A stretch of 64,000 bases of DNA from Telmatospirillum sp. J64-1 (lineage in GTDB: Bacteria > Pseudomonadota > Alphaproteobacteria > Rhodospirillales > Magnetospirillaceae): contig NZ_SBHN01000011.1 of NCBI RefSeq assembly GCF_006980715.1, positions 62,001-126,000 of the forward strand. Reading direction: 5' to 3'. The notes under the pieces were generated by a model. It did no database searches, was not told the DNA's origin, and worked only from the letters and a program-made list of their open reading frames with translations. Shown here in pieces: positions 48,476 to 59,685 of this stretch; within the stretch, counting starts at the first letter, position 1; every line of letters begins with the position of its first letter. A program made the translations under genes and the position numbers.

Positions 48476-49287
48476 GGATTCTGTATCTTGGCGATGTGGT
48501 CGGGCGCAGCGGGCGCGACGCGGTGATTGCCGCTTTGCCGGGCCTGCGCGAGCGGCTGAAGCTCGATTTCGTCATCGTCAACGGCGAGAATTCCGCCCAT
48601 GGCTTCGGCATCACCGCGCGCATCTGCGAGGACTTCTTTGAAGCCGGAGTGGATGTGCTGACCACGGGCAACCATGCCTGGGACCAGCGCGAGATCCTGT
48701 CCTATATCGACAGCGAGCCGCGCCTGCTGCGCCCGGCCAATTATCCCCCCGGCACGCCGGGCCGGGGTTCCGGCATCTATGCCGCCCCGCGCGGCAAGAA
48801 GGTCATGGTCGTGCAGGTCATGGGACGGCTGTTCATGGATGCGCTGGACGATCCTTTCCAGGCCATCGAGGCGGAATTTGCTCGCCAGCGCCTGGGCGCG
48901 ACGGTGGATGCCCTGATCGTCGACATCCATGGCGAGGCCACCAGCGAAAAGATGTCCATGGGGCATTTCTGCGACGGCCGCGCCTCGCTGGTGGTGGGCA
49001 CCCATTCCCATATTCCGACGGCCGATGCCCAGGTCCTGCCCAATGGCACCGCCTATCAGACCGATGCCGGCATGTGCGGCGATTACGATTCGGTGATCGG
49101 CATGCGCAAGGAACCGGCCATCGCCCGCTTCGTCCGCAAGGTCCCCGGCGAACGCCTCAGCCCCGCCGAAGGCGAAGCGACCATCTGCGGCATCTTCGTC
49201 GAGACCGACAATACGACCGGCCTTGCCAAACGTGCCGAGCCGGTGCGCCTGGGCGGACGCCTGCACGAATATCTGCCGGACGTGTAG
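48472..49287 (+). CDS. YmdB-family metallophosphoesterase
   Basis: A 271-residue protein of the TIGR00282/YmdB group. Metal ligands are visible in LYLGDVVGRSGRD (Asp), VNGENSAHG (Asn/Glu), TGNHAWDQ (Asn-His), VDIHGEATSEK and VGTHSHIPTAD (His-x-His). Bacillus YmdB hydrolyses cyclic nucleotides and 2',3' or phosphodiester substrates; the substrate here is unknown. It is coupled to the cyclo-ligase by an ATGA overlap. Confidence 0.92.
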   Translation: MRILYLGDVVGRSGRDAVIAALPGLRERLKLDFVIVNGENSAHGFGITARICEDFFEAGVDVLTTGNHAWDQREILSYIDSEPRLLRPANYPPGTPGRGSGIYAAPRGKKVMVVQVMGRLFMDALDDPFQAIEAEFARQRLGATVDALIVDIHGEATSEKMSMGHFCDGRASLVVGTHSHIPTADAQVLPNGTAYQTDAGMCGDYDSVIGMRKEPAIARFVRKVPGERLSPAEGEATICGIFVETDNTTGLAKRAEPVRLGGRLHEYLPDV

Positions 49288-49302
49288 GGCAGGGAGAGTC
49301 CC

Positions 49303-49371
49303 CTTGGTGTCTTTGTGTCTTGGTGGCCTCCTGCGGTATGAAGAAATCACCAAGGAACCAAGGACACCAAG
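49303..49371. repeat. REP-like inverted repeat
   Basis: The left arm (49303-49325, starting CTTGGTGTCTTTGTG) is nearly the reverse complement of the right arm (49348-49371, starting CACCAAGGAACC). The spacer is about 22 bases. The sequence type, CACCAAG/CTTGGTG, is a common dispersed intergenic repeat in bacteria. It lies after the phosphoesterase stop. Confidence 0.75.
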
Positions 49372-49422
49372 ACGCCGTTTCGAGGCTCCGGCCCGCATTT
49401 CTTTAGGGGCAGCGTCTTGAAG

Positions 49423-49460
49423 AACCCTGCGGGCTCCCGAGGAGAGCCCGCAGGGTTTTC
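49423..49460. terminator. Strong terminator between convergent genes
   Basis: A perfect 14-base stem (49423-49436 with 49444-49457) with loop CCGAGGA, followed by TTTC GTTT on the plus strand. It lies three bases from the chemoreceptor stop on the minus strand, where the flank TTCTTCAAG is less T-rich. Confidence 0.88.
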
Positions 49461-49462
49461 GT

Positions 49463-51604
49463 TTATCCCTGCCGGATATTGTCCAGGAAGCCCTGGAGCT
49501 GGGTGCGCAGGCTTTCGGCTTGGCGGGCCAGTTCGCTCGAGGCGGCGAGGACCTGATCGGCGGCTTCGCCGGTTTCGCCTGCGGCCTGGGTGACACCGGC
49601 GATGTTGAGGCTGACATCCTGGGTGCCGCTGGAGGCCTGCTGGACGTTGCGGGCGATTTCCTGCGTGGCGGCGCCCTGTTCCTCGACCGCCGAGGCGATG
49701 GCGCTGGCGATTTCGCTGATATGGTCGATGGTCTGGCCGATGCTGCGGATGGCACCCACCGTTTCTTGCGACGAGGCCTGAACGGCGCCGATCTGGGCGG
49801 CGATCTCCTCGGTCGCCTTGGAGGTCTGGTTGGCCAGCGATTTCACTTCGTTGGCGACAACGGCGAAGCCTTTCCCGGCCTCGCCCGCGCGGGCTGCCTC
49901 GATGGTGGCGTTCAGCGCCAGCAGGTTGGTCTGGTTGGCGATGTCGTTGATCAGGTTGACCACCTCGCCGATCTTCTGGGCGGAATTGGCGAGCCCCTGG
50001 ACCATGTCGTCGGCGCGCCGGGCCTCGTCCACGGCGGCAGAGGTGATGGTGGTGGATTGCGCCACCTGGCGGGCGATCTCGTGGATCGAGGCGGACAATT
50101 CCTCGGCCGCGGCGGCCACGGTCTGGACATTGGCCGAGGCTTCCTCGGCCGAGGAGGCCACGGAATTGGCCTGGGCCTCGGTATGTTCGGCGGTGGCCGA
50201 CATGGCCCCGGCGGTGGCCTGCATTTCCGTGGCGGCGGAGGAGACCCCGTCGACCACGCTGCGGACCTGATGCTCGAACTCGTCGGCCATCTTGTGCATG
50301 AGGCGGCGGCGTTCCTCCTCGGCGTGGCGCTTCATGTCCTCCTGTTCTGCCCGCATGCGTTCCATGGCGAGGGCATTGTCCTTGAAGACCTGCACCGCCT
50401 TGGCCATCTCCCCGATCTCGTCGCCCCGGTCGCGGGCCGGAATCTCGATGTGGTGGTCGCCCGCCGCCAGACGGTTCATGGCCCGGGTCATGCGGGTGAC
50501 GGGGACGGAGAGGCCGCGGGCGAAGGTGAGGCCGATCACGGCCACCAGGGCCAGCACCACCACCGTGGCGCCCATCATGAAATTGCGCATTTCATGGACC
50601 GGGGTCAGGATCTCGTCCAGTTCGACCTCGGTCACCAATGCCCAATTGGTGCCCATGAAGGGAACCGGGCCGAAGGCCGCCGCCGCCTGATGCCCCTCAT
50701 GGTTGATGATTTCCGTGACCGCCGTGGTGCCGACCAGCGCCTCGCGCACCGCCAGCGTGTCGATGCGGCGGCTCAGGACGGTATTCTCGGTGGTCAGGCG
50801 CGACTGGGTACGCATCAGGTTGTCCGTACCCACCAGATAGGTGTCGCCGCTGTTGCCCATGCCGGCCGACAGCTTCAGGATGCCGGTCAGCAGCTCGGCG
50901 GGGATGCGCAGGACGAGGGCGCCGACGAATTCCTCGTTGCTGAAGACGGGCGAGGCCAGGAAGGCGGCGGGCGCGTTGGCGGCCGGGCCATAGGCTGTGA
51001 AGTCGGCGAAGACCGCATCGCCCGGGCGGGGATCGTCAAGAAGCTGGGCGAACAGGGCCGCGGGTGCGGTATCGGCCATCAGCTCGTCTGTCAGCGGCCG
51101 GGCGAAATCGTCGCTCTTGGCCACGCTGTAGACGACGCGGCCCGCCGTGTCGATCAGGAACAGGTCCTCATAGCCGCGCCGGACCATGAAGTCGCGGAAC
51201 CAGGGGTGATAGCGGCTGTGGATGTCGCCGTAATCCGAGCCGTCGTCGACGGTATCCAGCGCCATGCGGTTGCCGGGTTCGGGATTCTCCAGAACGTACT
51301 GGCGGCGCAGGGCGGCGGGGCCGCCGTCCACGGCGTCGTAGCCGTAATTGAATTCCACCAGGGCATCGCCCACCGTCCGCACGCCGGCCATGATCACCGT
51401 GTCCTGGCGGATGCCGTCCAGGGTGCGTTGCAGTTCAGCCTTGCGGGCCTCCATGAGGGCGGTCAGTTTCTCCTCGGCGGCGACGGTCATCTCGGTGGAG
51501 GATTTGACGTAAGCGAGAATGCCGGTGACAGAAGCCGAAAGAGCGGCCAGAGCCATCAGCACAACCGGCAGTTTGCGGGATATGCGGATGTTGGCGAGAA
51601 TCAT
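49463..51604 (-). CDS. Methyl-accepting chemotaxis protein with large periplasmic domain
   Basis: A 713-residue receptor. TM1 is at about 12-32 ([20 protein letters not shown]), the periplasmic region (about 35-340) has a dCache-like layout ([39 protein letters not shown]), and TM2 follows at about 345-365. A HAMP domain ([20 protein letters not shown]) leads to a long signalling hairpin with [20 protein letters not shown]. It signals through CheA/CheW. The ligand is unknown. The start may instead be the ATG seven codons upstream (51625). No che genes are adjacent. Confidence 0.92.
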   Translation of the reverse strand: MILANIRISRKLPVVLMALAALSASVTGILAYVKSSTEMTVAAEEKLTALMEARKAELQRTLDGIRQDTVIMAGVRTVGDALVEFNYGYDAVDGGPAALRRQYVLENPEPGNRMALDTVDDGSDYGDIHSRYHPWFRDFMVRRGYEDLFLIDTAGRVVYSVAKSDDFARPLTDELMADTAPAALFAQLLDDPRPGDAVFADFTAYGPAANAPAAFLASPVFSNEEFVGALVLRIPAELLTGILKLSAGMGNSGDTYLVGTDNLMRTQSRLTTENTVLSRRIDTLAVREALVGTTAVTEIINHEGHQAAAAFGPVPFMGTNWALVTEVELDEILTPVHEMRNFMMGATVVVLALVAVIGLTFARGLSVPVTRMTRAMNRLAAGDHHIEIPARDRGDEIGEMAKAVQVFKDNALAMERMRAEQEDMKRHAEEERRRLMHKMADEFEHQVRSVVDGVSSAATEMQATAGAMSATAEHTEAQANSVASSAEEASANVQTVAAAAEELSASIHEIARQVAQSTTITSAAVDEARRADDMVQGLANSAQKIGEVVNLINDIANQTNLLALNATIEAARAGEAGKGFAVVANEVKSLANQTSKATEEIAAQIGAVQASSQETVGAIRSIGQTIDHISEIASAIASAVEEQGAATQEIARNVQQASSGTQDVSLNIAGVTQAAGETGEAADQVLAASSELARQAESLRTQLQGFLDNIRQG

Positions 51605-51865
51605 GGTGGTGGGGACTCCCAGCATTGAGAAAGAGCGACCGGGATGGTCTGTGCGGAAAGAAAATCCACAATGATTATGCGCCTATATCGCTTTTTTGGC
51701 AAACTGGAAGCGGGAAACGAAGCGGACGGATTGACCGCTTCCTGTCCGCAAGGAAACTTGCCATATATCTGGCTGCGGACGGGCGGCTGTCGCAGCCGCT
51801 AGGATCGCATCGCGGCCTATGGTATAGGCTTTCGACTTTACGGTAGAGATAGGGCTGCTGGGAGC

Positions 51866-52618
51866 ATGGCTGGTCATTCCCAATTTAAGAACATCATGCA
51901 TCGCAAGGGCGCGCAGGACGCCAAGCGCGCGAAGGTCTTCACCAAGCTGATCCGTGAATTGACGGTCGCGGCGCGGTCGGGCCTGCCTGACCCCGCGATG
52001 AATCCGCGTCTGCGCGCCGCCATCGCCGCCGCGCGCGCGGCCAATATGCCCAAGGATACGATGGAACGCGCCATCGCCCGCGGTTCGGGCGGCGAGGACG
52101 GCGCCAATTACGAGGAGGTGCGCTACGAAGGCTACGGCCCGGGCAGCGTCGCCATCATCGTCGAGGCGCTGACCGACAACCGCAACCGCACCGCTTCGGA
52201 AGTGCGTTCGGCCTTCAGCAAGCATGGCGGCAATATGGGCGAGACCAACTCGGTCAGCTTCATGTTCGATCGCATCGGCGCCATCCGCTATCCCGCCGAC
52301 GTGGCCGGGGCGGAGGAAATGTTCGAGGCCGCCCTGGAAGCCGGGGCCGAGAATGTCGAGACGACCGAGGACGGCCACGACATCACCTGCGCCCCCGACG
52401 ATCTGAGCAGCGTCCGCGACGCCCTGGAAGGCAAGTTCGGCGCTCCCGAATACGCCCGCCTGGACTGGCGTGCCCAGACCACCGTGCCGGTGACCGACGA
52501 GCAGGCGGCGCAGACCCTGCTGAAGCTGCTCGACGTGCTCGAAGACAATGACGACGTGCAGCGTGTTTCGGCCAATTTCGATATTGCCGAAGACATCATG
52601 GAGCGTTTGAGCGCCTGA
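51866..52618 (+). CDS. yebC: YebC/PmpR family regulator
   Basis: A 250-residue protein with [20 protein letters not shown] at the start, [20 protein letters not shown] and [20 protein letters not shown], the core of YebC. Recent work links the family to translation of proline-rich stretches and to gene regulation. It stands just before ruvC, its usual neighbour. Confidence 0.95.
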   Translation: MAGHSQFKNIMHRKGAQDAKRAKVFTKLIRELTVAARSGLPDPAMNPRLRAAIAAARAANMPKDTMERAIARGSGGEDGANYEEVRYEGYGPGSVAIIVEALTDNRNRTASEVRSAFSKHGGNMGETNSVSFMFDRIGAIRYPADVAGAEEMFEAALEAGAENVETTEDGHDITCAPDDLSSVRDALEGKFGAPEYARLDWRAQTTVPVTDEQAAQTLLKLLDVLEDNDDVQRVSANFDIAEDIMERLSA

Positions 52619-52651
52619 CGCTCAATTCCTTTTGCCGATGAGCCCTAGCCG

Positions 52652-53155
52652 ATGAGACTCTTGGGTCTGGACCCCGGACTGCGTAACACCGGCTGGGGCG
52701 TCATCGACCTCGTGGACAACCGCCTGCGCCATGTGGCCGACGGGGTGGTGCGTTCCGATGACCGCCTCAGCCTGGCCGAGCGCCTGGTGCAGCTGCATCA
52801 GGGCGTGGCTCAGGTCATTGCCGATTTCTCGCCCGGCGAGGCGGCGATCGAGGAAACCTTCGTCAACCGCAATCCGGCGTCGACCCTGAAGCTGGGGCAG
52901 GCGCGCGGCGCGGTGATGCTGACCGCCTCGCTGGCCGGGCTGCCGGTGGCCGAATATGCCCCGAACCTGATCAAGAAGGCGGTGGTCGGCGGCGGCCATG
53001 CCGCCAAGGAGCAGGTCGGCATGATGGTGCGCGTGCTGCTGCCGGGCTGCCTGCCCGACACGCCCGATGCCGCCGATGCCCTGGCCGTGGCGATCTGCCA
53101 CGCTCACCACCGCGCGACCTTCCACAAGCTGGCCCAGGCCGGAGGCCGCAGATGA
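52652..53155 (+). CDS. ruvC: Holliday junction resolvase RuvC
   Basis: A 167-residue endonuclease that cuts Holliday junctions. The acidic site is formed by Asp 7 (LGLDPGL), Glu in [12 protein letters not shown], and the late [29 protein letters not shown] follows. It begins the ruvCAB order, 33 bases after yebC. Confidence 0.96.
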   Translation: MRLLGLDPGLRNTGWGVIDLVDNRLRHVADGVVRSDDRLSLAERLVQLHQGVAQVIADFSPGEAAIEETFVNRNPASTLKLGQARGAVMLTASLAGLPVAEYAPNLIKKAVVGGGHAAKEQVGMMVRVLLPGCLPDTPDAADALAVAICHAHHRATFHKLAQAGGRR

Positions 53156-53174
53156 CAGGCCAAGTAGGTTCAAG

Positions 53175-53804
53175 ATGATTGCCAAACTGAAGGGAATCGT
53201 CGATTCCACGGCCGAGGACTATGCCGTCATCGATGTCGGCGGGGTCGGCTATCTCGTCTTCTGCTCGTCGCGCACGCTGGGCCGCATGATTGTGGGCGAG
53301 GCGGTGCAGGTGCATGTGGAGACCCATGTGCGCGAGGACGCCATCCAGCTTTACGGCTTCCTCGAAACCGCCGAACGCGAATGGTTCCGCCTGTTGACCA
53401 CCGTCCAGGGCGTGGGCAGCCGCGTCGGGCTGGCGATCCTGTCGGTGGCCGCGCCGGACCAGCTGGCCCAGGGCATCGCCGCCCAGGACAAGACGGTGCT
53501 GACGCGGGCCAGCGGGGTTGGGCCGAAGCTGGCCGCGCGCATCTTAAGCGAATTGAAAGAGAAGGCGGGCAAGATAGCCCTCGGCAGCTTTGCTCCGGCA
53601 GGCGGAGCCCCGGCCGCGGCCCTGGCCCCCATCGGCGCCTCGGGCGCAGTCAGCGATGCCGTCTCGGCCTTGGTCAATCTCGGCTATCGTCAGGTCGATG
53701 CCTTCGGCGCCGTCGCCCGCGCGGCCCAGGAGATGGGCGAGGATGCCGACGTTTCCGCCCTCATTCGCGCCGGGCTGAAGGAACTCGGCCCCAAGGATTT
53801 TTGA
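53175..53804 (+). CDS. ruvA: Holliday junction DNA helicase subunit RuvA
   Basis: A 209-residue junction-binding protein. Domain I ([21 protein letters not shown]), helix-hairpin-helix domains ([37 protein letters not shown]), an Ala/Pro linker (about 140-160) and the RuvB-binding domain III ([20 protein letters not shown]). It targets RuvB to junctions. It starts 19 bases after ruvC. Confidence 0.96.
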   Translation: MIAKLKGIVDSTAEDYAVIDVGGVGYLVFCSSRTLGRMIVGEAVQVHVETHVREDAIQLYGFLETAEREWFRLLTTVQGVGSRVGLAILSVAAPDQLAQGIAAQDKTVLTRASGVGPKLAARILSELKEKAGKIALGSFAPAGGAPAAALAPIGASGAVSDAVSALVNLGYRQVDAFGAVARAAQEMGEDADVSALIRAGLKELGPKDF

Positions 53805-53828
53805 CATGAGTGCTGCCGAGGCTGAACG

Positions 53829-54881
53829 ATGAGCAAGGACCGCATCCTTTCGCCCGAGTCCGTGCCGGGCGATGCCGAGGCCAGCCTGCGTCCGCTGAGC
53901 CTGGACGATTTCACCGGCCAGCGTCAGGTCTGCGAGAATCTGCGCGTCTTCATCACCGCCGCCCGCGCGCGCGGCGATGCCCTCGACCACATCCTGCTGT
54001 TCGGCCCGCCCGGCCTGGGCAAGACGACCCTGGCGCAGATCGTGGCGCGCGAATTGGGCGTGGGCTTCCGGGCCACTTCGGGCCCGATCATCGCCAAGGC
54101 GGGGGACCTCGCGGCCCTGCTGACCAATCTTCAACCGCGTGACGTGTTGTTCATCGACGAAATCCACCGCCTTAATCCTGCCATAGAGGAAGTGCTTTAT
54201 CCGGCGATGGAGGACTTCCAGCTCGATCTGATGATCGGCGAAGGACCGGCCGCACGTTCGGTGCGGATCGATCTGCCGCCCTTCACCCTGGTCGGGGCCA
54301 CCACGCGCTCGGGCTTGTTGACCACGCCGCTGCGCGAACGCTTCGGGATCCCGTTGCGCCTGGCCTTCTACGAGCCGGAAGAACTGCAACTGATCGTCAG
54401 CCGGGGGGCGCGGGTATTGGGGATGGAATTGACGCCTGAAGGAGCAGCCGAGATCGCACGCCGCTCGCGCGGGACGCCGCGCGTGGCCGGGCGCCTGCTG
54501 CGTCGGGTGCGCGATTTCGCCGCCGTGGCCGGGCGCTCGCCGGTCGACGCTTTCACCGCCGATGCCGCGCTGAACCGCCTGGAGGTCGACAAGATCGGCC
54601 TGGATTCCAACGATATCCGTTACATGCGCTGCATCGCCGAGAATTACGGCGGCGGCCCGGTCGGCGTCGAGACCGTCGCGGCGGCCCTGTCGGAACAGCG
54701 CGACACGCTGGAAGAGGTGATCGAGCCCTATCTGCTGCAGCAGGGCCTGCTGCAGCGCACGCCGCGCGGCCGCATGCTGACGGCGAACGGTTTCCGGCAT
54801 ATGGGCCTGACGCCGCCGGCGCGGCCCGAAGGCGCGCAGTTCGACCTGCTGGACGGCGTGGAAGGGGACGGGGATGAGTGA
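53829..54881 (+). CDS. ruvB: Holliday junction DNA helicase RuvB
   Basis: A 350-residue AAA+ motor for branch migration. Walker [13 protein letters not shown], Walker [10 protein letters not shown], sensor [19 protein letters not shown], then the winged-helix end with [16 protein letters not shown]. It overlaps ybgC by eight bases. Confidence 0.97.
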   Translation: MSKDRILSPESVPGDAEASLRPLSLDDFTGQRQVCENLRVFITAARARGDALDHILLFGPPGLGKTTLAQIVARELGVGFRATSGPIIAKAGDLAALLTNLQPRDVLFIDEIHRLNPAIEEVLYPAMEDFQLDLMIGEGPAARSVRIDLPPFTLVGATTRSGLLTTPLRERFGIPLRLAFYEPEELQLIVSRGARVLGMELTPEGAAEIARRSRGTPRVAGRLLRRVRDFAAVAGRSPVDAFTADAALNRLEVDKIGLDSNDIRYMRCIAENYGGGPVGVETVAAALSEQRDTLEEVIEPYLLQQGLLQRTPRGRMLTANGFRHMGLTPPARPEGAQFDLLDGVEGDGDE

Positions 54882-55332
54882 GTCCTTCGCCCCGTCGGGC
54901 CGTCTGGACGGGCGCCTGCACCGCTATCCGATCCGGGTCTATATCGAAGATACCGACCTGGGTGGCATCGTCTATCACAGCAATTATCTTCGCTACGCCG
55001 AGCGGGCGCGCACCGAGATGCTGCGCCTGCTGGGCGTTTCCCATGCGCAGATGATGGAGACGGACGGCTTGTTCTTCGCCGTGCGCTGGTGCGAGATGGA
55101 TTTCCTGCGTCCGGCCCGCCTGGATGACGAGGTCGAGGTGCGCACGCGCATCCTGAAGGTCGGCGGCGCTTCGGTGCTGGCCGAGCAGGTGCTGGCGCGG
55201 GCCGCGGACGGGCTCGATCTGGTACGGATTCAAATCAAGCTGGCCGCAATGGGGCGCGACCTGGCCCCGGCGCGGCTTTCGGCGCCGTTGCGGGCGCTTC
55301 TGACAGACTTCATTTCTCAAGAGAGAGACTAG
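54874..55332 (+). CDS. ybgC: YbgC-type acyl-CoA thioesterase
   Basis: A 152-residue hot-dog thioesterase. The catalytic Asp is in [20 protein letters not shown], and the domain ends with [10 protein letters not shown]. It is the standard first gene of the tol-pal operon. Its stop is one base before tolQ. Confidence 0.95.
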   Translation: MSESFAPSGRLDGRLHRYPIRVYIEDTDLGGIVYHSNYLRYAERARTEMLRLLGVSHAQMMETDGLFFAVRWCEMDFLRPARLDDEVEVRTRILKVGGASVLAEQVLARAADGLDLVRIQIKLAAMGRDLAPARLSAPLRALLTDFISQERD

Positions 55333-55333
55333 A

Positions 55334-56050
<717 letters not shown>

Positions 56051-56056
56051 GGAGAG

Positions 56057-56515
56057 ATGGGCGCTTCGCTTGGTGGGGGTGGAGGCCGCCGGTCCCGTTC
56101 GGGTCGGCGCTCCCATAGGCCGATGAGCGAGATCAACGTTACGCCTTTCGTGGACGTGATGCTGGTGCTGCTTATCATTTTCATGGTCACCGCGCCGCTG
56201 CTGACGGCGGGGATCCAGATCGAATTGCCGAAGACCAGCGCGGCGCCGCTGCCTGGAAACGACGCGCCGCTGTCGGTCTCGGTGGACCAGCAGGGACGCC
56301 TGTTCATCCAGGAAACCGAAGTCGCCCTGGAAGAACTGGGACCCAAGCTGATCGCCATCACCAATGCCAAATCCGATACCCGCGTCTTCGTGCGCGGCGA
56401 CCAGTCCGTCAATTACGGCCGGGTGATGGAGGTGATGGGCGAGCTATCGGCGTCCGGCTTCACCAATCTGGCCTTCGTCACCGAAAGCAAGCCTGCGGCG
56501 CAGGGGGGGCGTTAG
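56057..56515 (+). CDS. tolR: TolR
   Basis: A 152-residue ExbD-family protein with a single TM helix containing the proton-binding Asp: INVTPFVDVMLVLLIIFMVT. A periplasmic domain follows. The Gly/Arg-rich N-terminal tail is cytoplasmic. It starts six bases after tolQ. Confidence 0.95.
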   Translation: MGASLGGGGGRRSRSGRRSHRPMSEINVTPFVDVMLVLLIIFMVTAPLLTAGIQIELPKTSAAPLPGNDAPLSVSVDQQGRLFIQETEVALEELGPKLIAITNAKSDTRVFVRGDQSVNYGRVMEVMGELSASGFTNLAFVTESKPAAQGGR

Positions 56516-56521
56516 ACCGCC

Positions 56522-57511
56522 ATGTCCTCGGAGAACGGCTCGTCCTCACTGCGCAAGCCGCTGATGATTTCGGCGGGCTTGCATCTGGCCGTGGCGGTGG
56601 CGGCGGTCGTCGGCCTGCCGCAGCTGCGCCAGACAGCGCCGCAGCTGGACAGACCCATCGTCGTCGAGGTGGTGAATGTCTCGAGCATCACCAACCCGCC
56701 GCCGCGTCAGGTCGAGCAGAAAAAGCCGGAACCGCCGAAGCCGGAACCCGTCCAGGCTCCGCCGAAGCCCGAGCCCCCCAAACCCGAGCCGCAGCCCAAG
56801 CCCGAGCCGCCGAAGCCGCAGCCCCAGCCTCAGCCTCAGCCTAGGCCGGAACCTCAGCCGCAACCGAAGCCCGAGCCCAAGCCGGAACCCAAACCGGAGC
56901 CGAAGCCGGAGCCCAAGCCTGAGCCGAAACCGGAACCGAAGCCGGAACCCAAACCCGAGCCGAAGCCGGAACCCAAGCCGCAACCGAAGCCCGAGCCCAA
57001 ACCGGAACCCAAGCCGCAGCCGAAGCCTGAGGCGAAGAAGCCTGAGCCCAAGCCGCAGGACGATTTCGATTCGCTGCTGAAGACGGTCGAACAGTTCGAG
57101 CAGCCGAGGCCGCGTCAGGCCGAGACGCCTGCGCCCGCACCGCCCCAGCAGGCGGCGGGGGCCCATCCGCGCGGTTCGGACATGCATAACCCGAATCTGA
57201 GGCTTTCCATGAGCGAGGAAGACTTCATTCGGGCGCAGATCGAGCGGCATTGGAATGTGCCGGCCGGGGCGCGGGATGCGGAGAATCTGGTCATTCCGAT
57301 CCGCGTGCGTCTCAATCCCGATGGCACCGTGATCAGTGCCACGGTCGAGGAGAGCATGCGCGCGGCGACCGATAGCTTCTATCGGGCCGCGGCGGAAAGT
57401 GCCCGGCGCGCGGTCCTGCTGGCCAGCCCGCTGCAATTGCCGCCGGGCAAGTATGAGCTGTTTCAGAACTTCGTTTTGGTCTTCAACCCCCAGGATATGA
57501 TTGGAAGATGA
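56522..57511 (+). CDS. tolA: TolA with Pro/Lys/Glu-rich domain II
   Basis: A 329-residue energy transducer. There is one N-terminal TM helix ([18 protein letters not shown], about 14-31), a long proline-rich domain of KPEP/KPQP units (about 65-180) and a C-terminal TolA/TonB-like domain (about 235-329: [34 protein letters not shown]). The middle is PPII-like rather than the Ala/Lys helix of enterobacterial TolA, as in many alphaproteobacteria. It overlaps tolB by four bases. Confidence 0.92.
   Translation: MSSENGSSSLRKPLMISAGLHLAVAVAAVVGLPQLRQTAPQLDRPIVVEVVNVSSITNPPPRQVEQKKPEPPKPEPVQAPPKPEPPKPEPQPKPEPPKPQPQPQPQPRPEPQPQPKPEPKPEPKPEPKPEPKPEPKPEPKPEPKPEPKPEPKPQPKPEPKPEPKPQPKPEAKKPEPKPQDDFDSLLKTVEQFEQPRPRQAETPAPAPPQQAAGAHPRGSDMHNPNLRLSMSEEDFIRAQIERHWNVPAGARDAENLVIPIRVRLNPDGTVISATVEESMRAATDSFYRAAAESARRAVLLASPLQLPPGKYELFQNFVLVFNPQDMIGR
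56720..57055 (+). repeat. KPEP-coding repeat tract in tolA
   Basis: About 110 codons read as KPEP, KPQP or QPQP units, made of degenerate 12-base steps (AAG/AAA CCG/CCC GAG/GAA CCG/CCC). It is an internal coding repeat, not a CRISPR array. Confidence 0.85.
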
Positions 57512-58851
57512 GCGTGTCTCGCGTTCTCCAACACTTCTCCGCGCTGTTCTTCGCGGCGGTGACGCTGGTGGCCATGGCGCTGCCTGCGGCTGCCGAACTG
57601 CGCATCGACATCACGCGCGGCAACATGCAGCCGATGCCCATCGCCATCACCGATTTTACCGGCGGGTCGGGAAGGGAAGCCCAATACGGCGCCGATATTT
57701 CCCGGGTGATTTCGGCGAATCTGGAACGGTCCGGCCTGTTCCAGCCCATCGATCCGCGCGCCTTCATCCAATCGGCGGCTTCGCTCGAAGTGCAGCCCCG
57801 CTTCGCCGATTGGAAGCTGATCAATGCCCAGGCATTGGTCAACGGCCGTGTGGAAATGCTGTCCGACGGGCGGCTGCGGGTGGAATTCCGCCTGTGGGAC
57901 GTGACCGCCGAGCAGCAGATGATTGGTCAGGCCTTCACCGCCACGGCCGAGGGCTGGCGGCGCATCGCCCACATCATCTCGGATGCCATCTACAAGCGCA
58001 TCACGGGTGAGTCGGGCTATTTCGACACCCAGATCGTCTATGTCGCCGAAACCGGTCCCGCTGACAGGCGCGTCAAGCGCCTGGCGATCATGGACCAGGA
58101 CGGTGAGAATCATAAGTTCCTGACGGACGGTTCGGATCTGGTGCTGACCCCGCGCTTCTCGCCGACGGCGCGCGAGATCACCTATCTGTCCTATTATCAG
58201 GGCAATCCGCGCGTCTACGTACTGCAGATCGATACCGCCCGCCGCGAGGTTCTGGGCGACTTCCCCGGCATGACCTTCGCCCCGCGCTTCTCGCCCGACG
58301 GCAACAAGGTGATCATGAGCCTGGCGAAGGACGGCAGGACCGACATCTACGAGATGGACCTGCGGACGCGGCGGTCGGTGCAGCTGACCAATCACCCGGC
58401 CATCGATACCTCGCCGTCCTATTCTCCCGACGGCACCCAGATCACCTTCAACTCCGACCGGGGCGGGGCGCAGCAGATCTATGTGATGAATGCCGACGGC
58501 TCGAACGTCCGGCGCATCAGCTTCGGTGACGGCCGTTATGCGACGCCGGTGTGGTCGCCGCGCGGCGACCTGATCGCCTTCACCAAGATGAAGGGCGGCG
58601 AGTTCTTCGTCGGCGTCATGCGTCCCGACGGCTCGGGCGAGCGCCTGCTGACCCAGGGCTACCTGGTCGAAGGTCCTACCTGGGCTCCCAATGGTCGTGT
58701 CCTGTCCTTCTTCCGTCAGACCAGGGCCGATGCCCAGGGGCGTGGCGGTTCGACCAGGCTTTATACCATCGACCTGACCGGTTTTAACGAACGTCAGCTG
58801 GTTACGCCGGTGGAAGGCTCCGATCCGGCATGGAGCCCCTTGATTCCATGA
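57508..58851 (+). CDS. tolB: TolB, periplasmic Tol-Pal protein
   Basis: A 447-residue precursor. Signal peptide ([18 protein letters not shown]), an N-terminal alpha/beta domain, then a six-bladed propeller with repeated WSPDG-type units ([63 protein letters not shown]). It binds Pal and TolA. Confidence 0.97.
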   Translation: MSVSRVLQHFSALFFAAVTLVAMALPAAAELRIDITRGNMQPMPIAITDFTGGSGREAQYGADISRVISANLERSGLFQPIDPRAFIQSAASLEVQPRFADWKLINAQALVNGRVEMLSDGRLRVEFRLWDVTAEQQMIGQAFTATAEGWRRIAHIISDAIYKRITGESGYFDTQIVYVAETGPADRRVKRLAIMDQDGENHKFLTDGSDLVLTPRFSPTAREITYLSYYQGNPRVYVLQIDTARREVLGDFPGMTFAPRFSPDGNKVIMSLAKDGRTDIYEMDLRTRRSVQLTNHPAIDTSPSYSPDGTQITFNSDRGGAQQIYVMNADGSNVRRISFGDGRYATPVWSPRGDLIAFTKMKGGEFFVGVMRPDGSGERLLTQGYLVEGPTWAPNGRVLSFFRQTRADAQGRGGSTRLYTIDLTGFNERQLVTPVEGSDPAWSPLIP

Positions 58852-59015
58852 TGTTTCGGCACTATAGTCCGTCGCCGTGAGAAATACGCCGACGACTACG
58901 GATCCGAAGACGTCGTGTACTGAGCCGCCGGTTCTCAAGACTTGGGCCGGCGGCAACTCATAGATACAGCAATTCCCATTTTCATATCCTCATCTGCGAG
59001 GGGGAGTTCACTTAC

Positions 59016-59510
59016 ATGAAGGTCCGTTTTCTGAGCGTTGTCGCCGCCGCCGCCCTGCTGGCTGCCTGCGAAACCGCCCCGACCACCACCGCCACCACCA
59101 CCGACGCGGGCCGTGTCGAGACCGCTCAGCCGCAGGTCGCTCCGGGCCCGCAGCCGGGTTCGCAGGCTGACCTGGTTGCCACTGCTGGCGACCGCGTCTT
59201 CTTCGGCTTCGATCGCTACGATCTGTCGCCGGAGGCCCGCGCCATCCTCGACCGTCAGGCTGCCTGGCTGCGTCAATACCCCAACGTCAACATCGTGATC
59301 GAAGGTCACGCTGACGAACGCGGTACCCGCGAATACAACCTCGCCCTGGGCGAGCGTCGCGCCAACTCCGTCCGTGACTATCTCGTGGCTGCCGGCATCC
59401 CCGCCAACCGCATCCGCGTGATCTCCTATGGCAAGGAACGTCCGGTCGCTCTCGGCTCGAACGAAGCGGCTTGGTCGCAGAACCGCCGTGGCGTGACCGT
59501 CGTCCAGTAA
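59016..59510 (+). CDS. pal: Pal, peptidoglycan-associated lipoprotein
   Basis: A 164-residue lipoprotein with lipobox LLAAC (Cys near 18), a Thr/Pro linker, and an OmpA-type domain: VFFGFDRYDLSPEAR, IVIEGHADERGTREYNLALG and RVISYGKERPV. It anchors the outer membrane to peptidoglycan. It lies 164 bases after tolB with GGGGAG upstream. Confidence 0.97.
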   Translation: MKVRFLSVVAAAALLAACETAPTTTATTTDAGRVETAQPQVAPGPQPGSQADLVATAGDRVFFGFDRYDLSPEARAILDRQAAWLRQYPNVNIVIEGHADERGTREYNLALGERRANSVRDYLVAAGIPANRIRVISYGKERPVALGSNEAAWSQNRRGVTVVQ

Positions 59511-59537
59511 TTCCGGACGCCGCACACCGGCTTGAAA

Positions 59538-59589
59538 AAGGCGCCTGCCTGTTCCGTCGCAATATCGGCGGAGTGGGCGGCGCCTTATT
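59538..59589 (+). terminator. Terminator-like hairpin after pal
   Basis: AAGGCGCC (59538-59545) and GGCGCCTT (59579-59586) close a stem with further inner pairing (TCCGTCG with CGGCGGA), followed by ATTTC. It may reduce read-through into cpoB. Confidence 0.6.
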
Positions 59590-59685
59590 TCTGCCTGGAT
59601 ATCAATCCATCCTGAAGGCTATATTTGTTTCCGACGACGGCCTGTTTGGCAGAGAAACCATGGGCAGCAGACCAGCGAGGATGAC

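Noticed and set aside
56720-57055. Regular short repeats that might be a CRISPR array
   Set aside because: They are in-frame KPEP codons inside tolA, with 12-base steps and no spacers.
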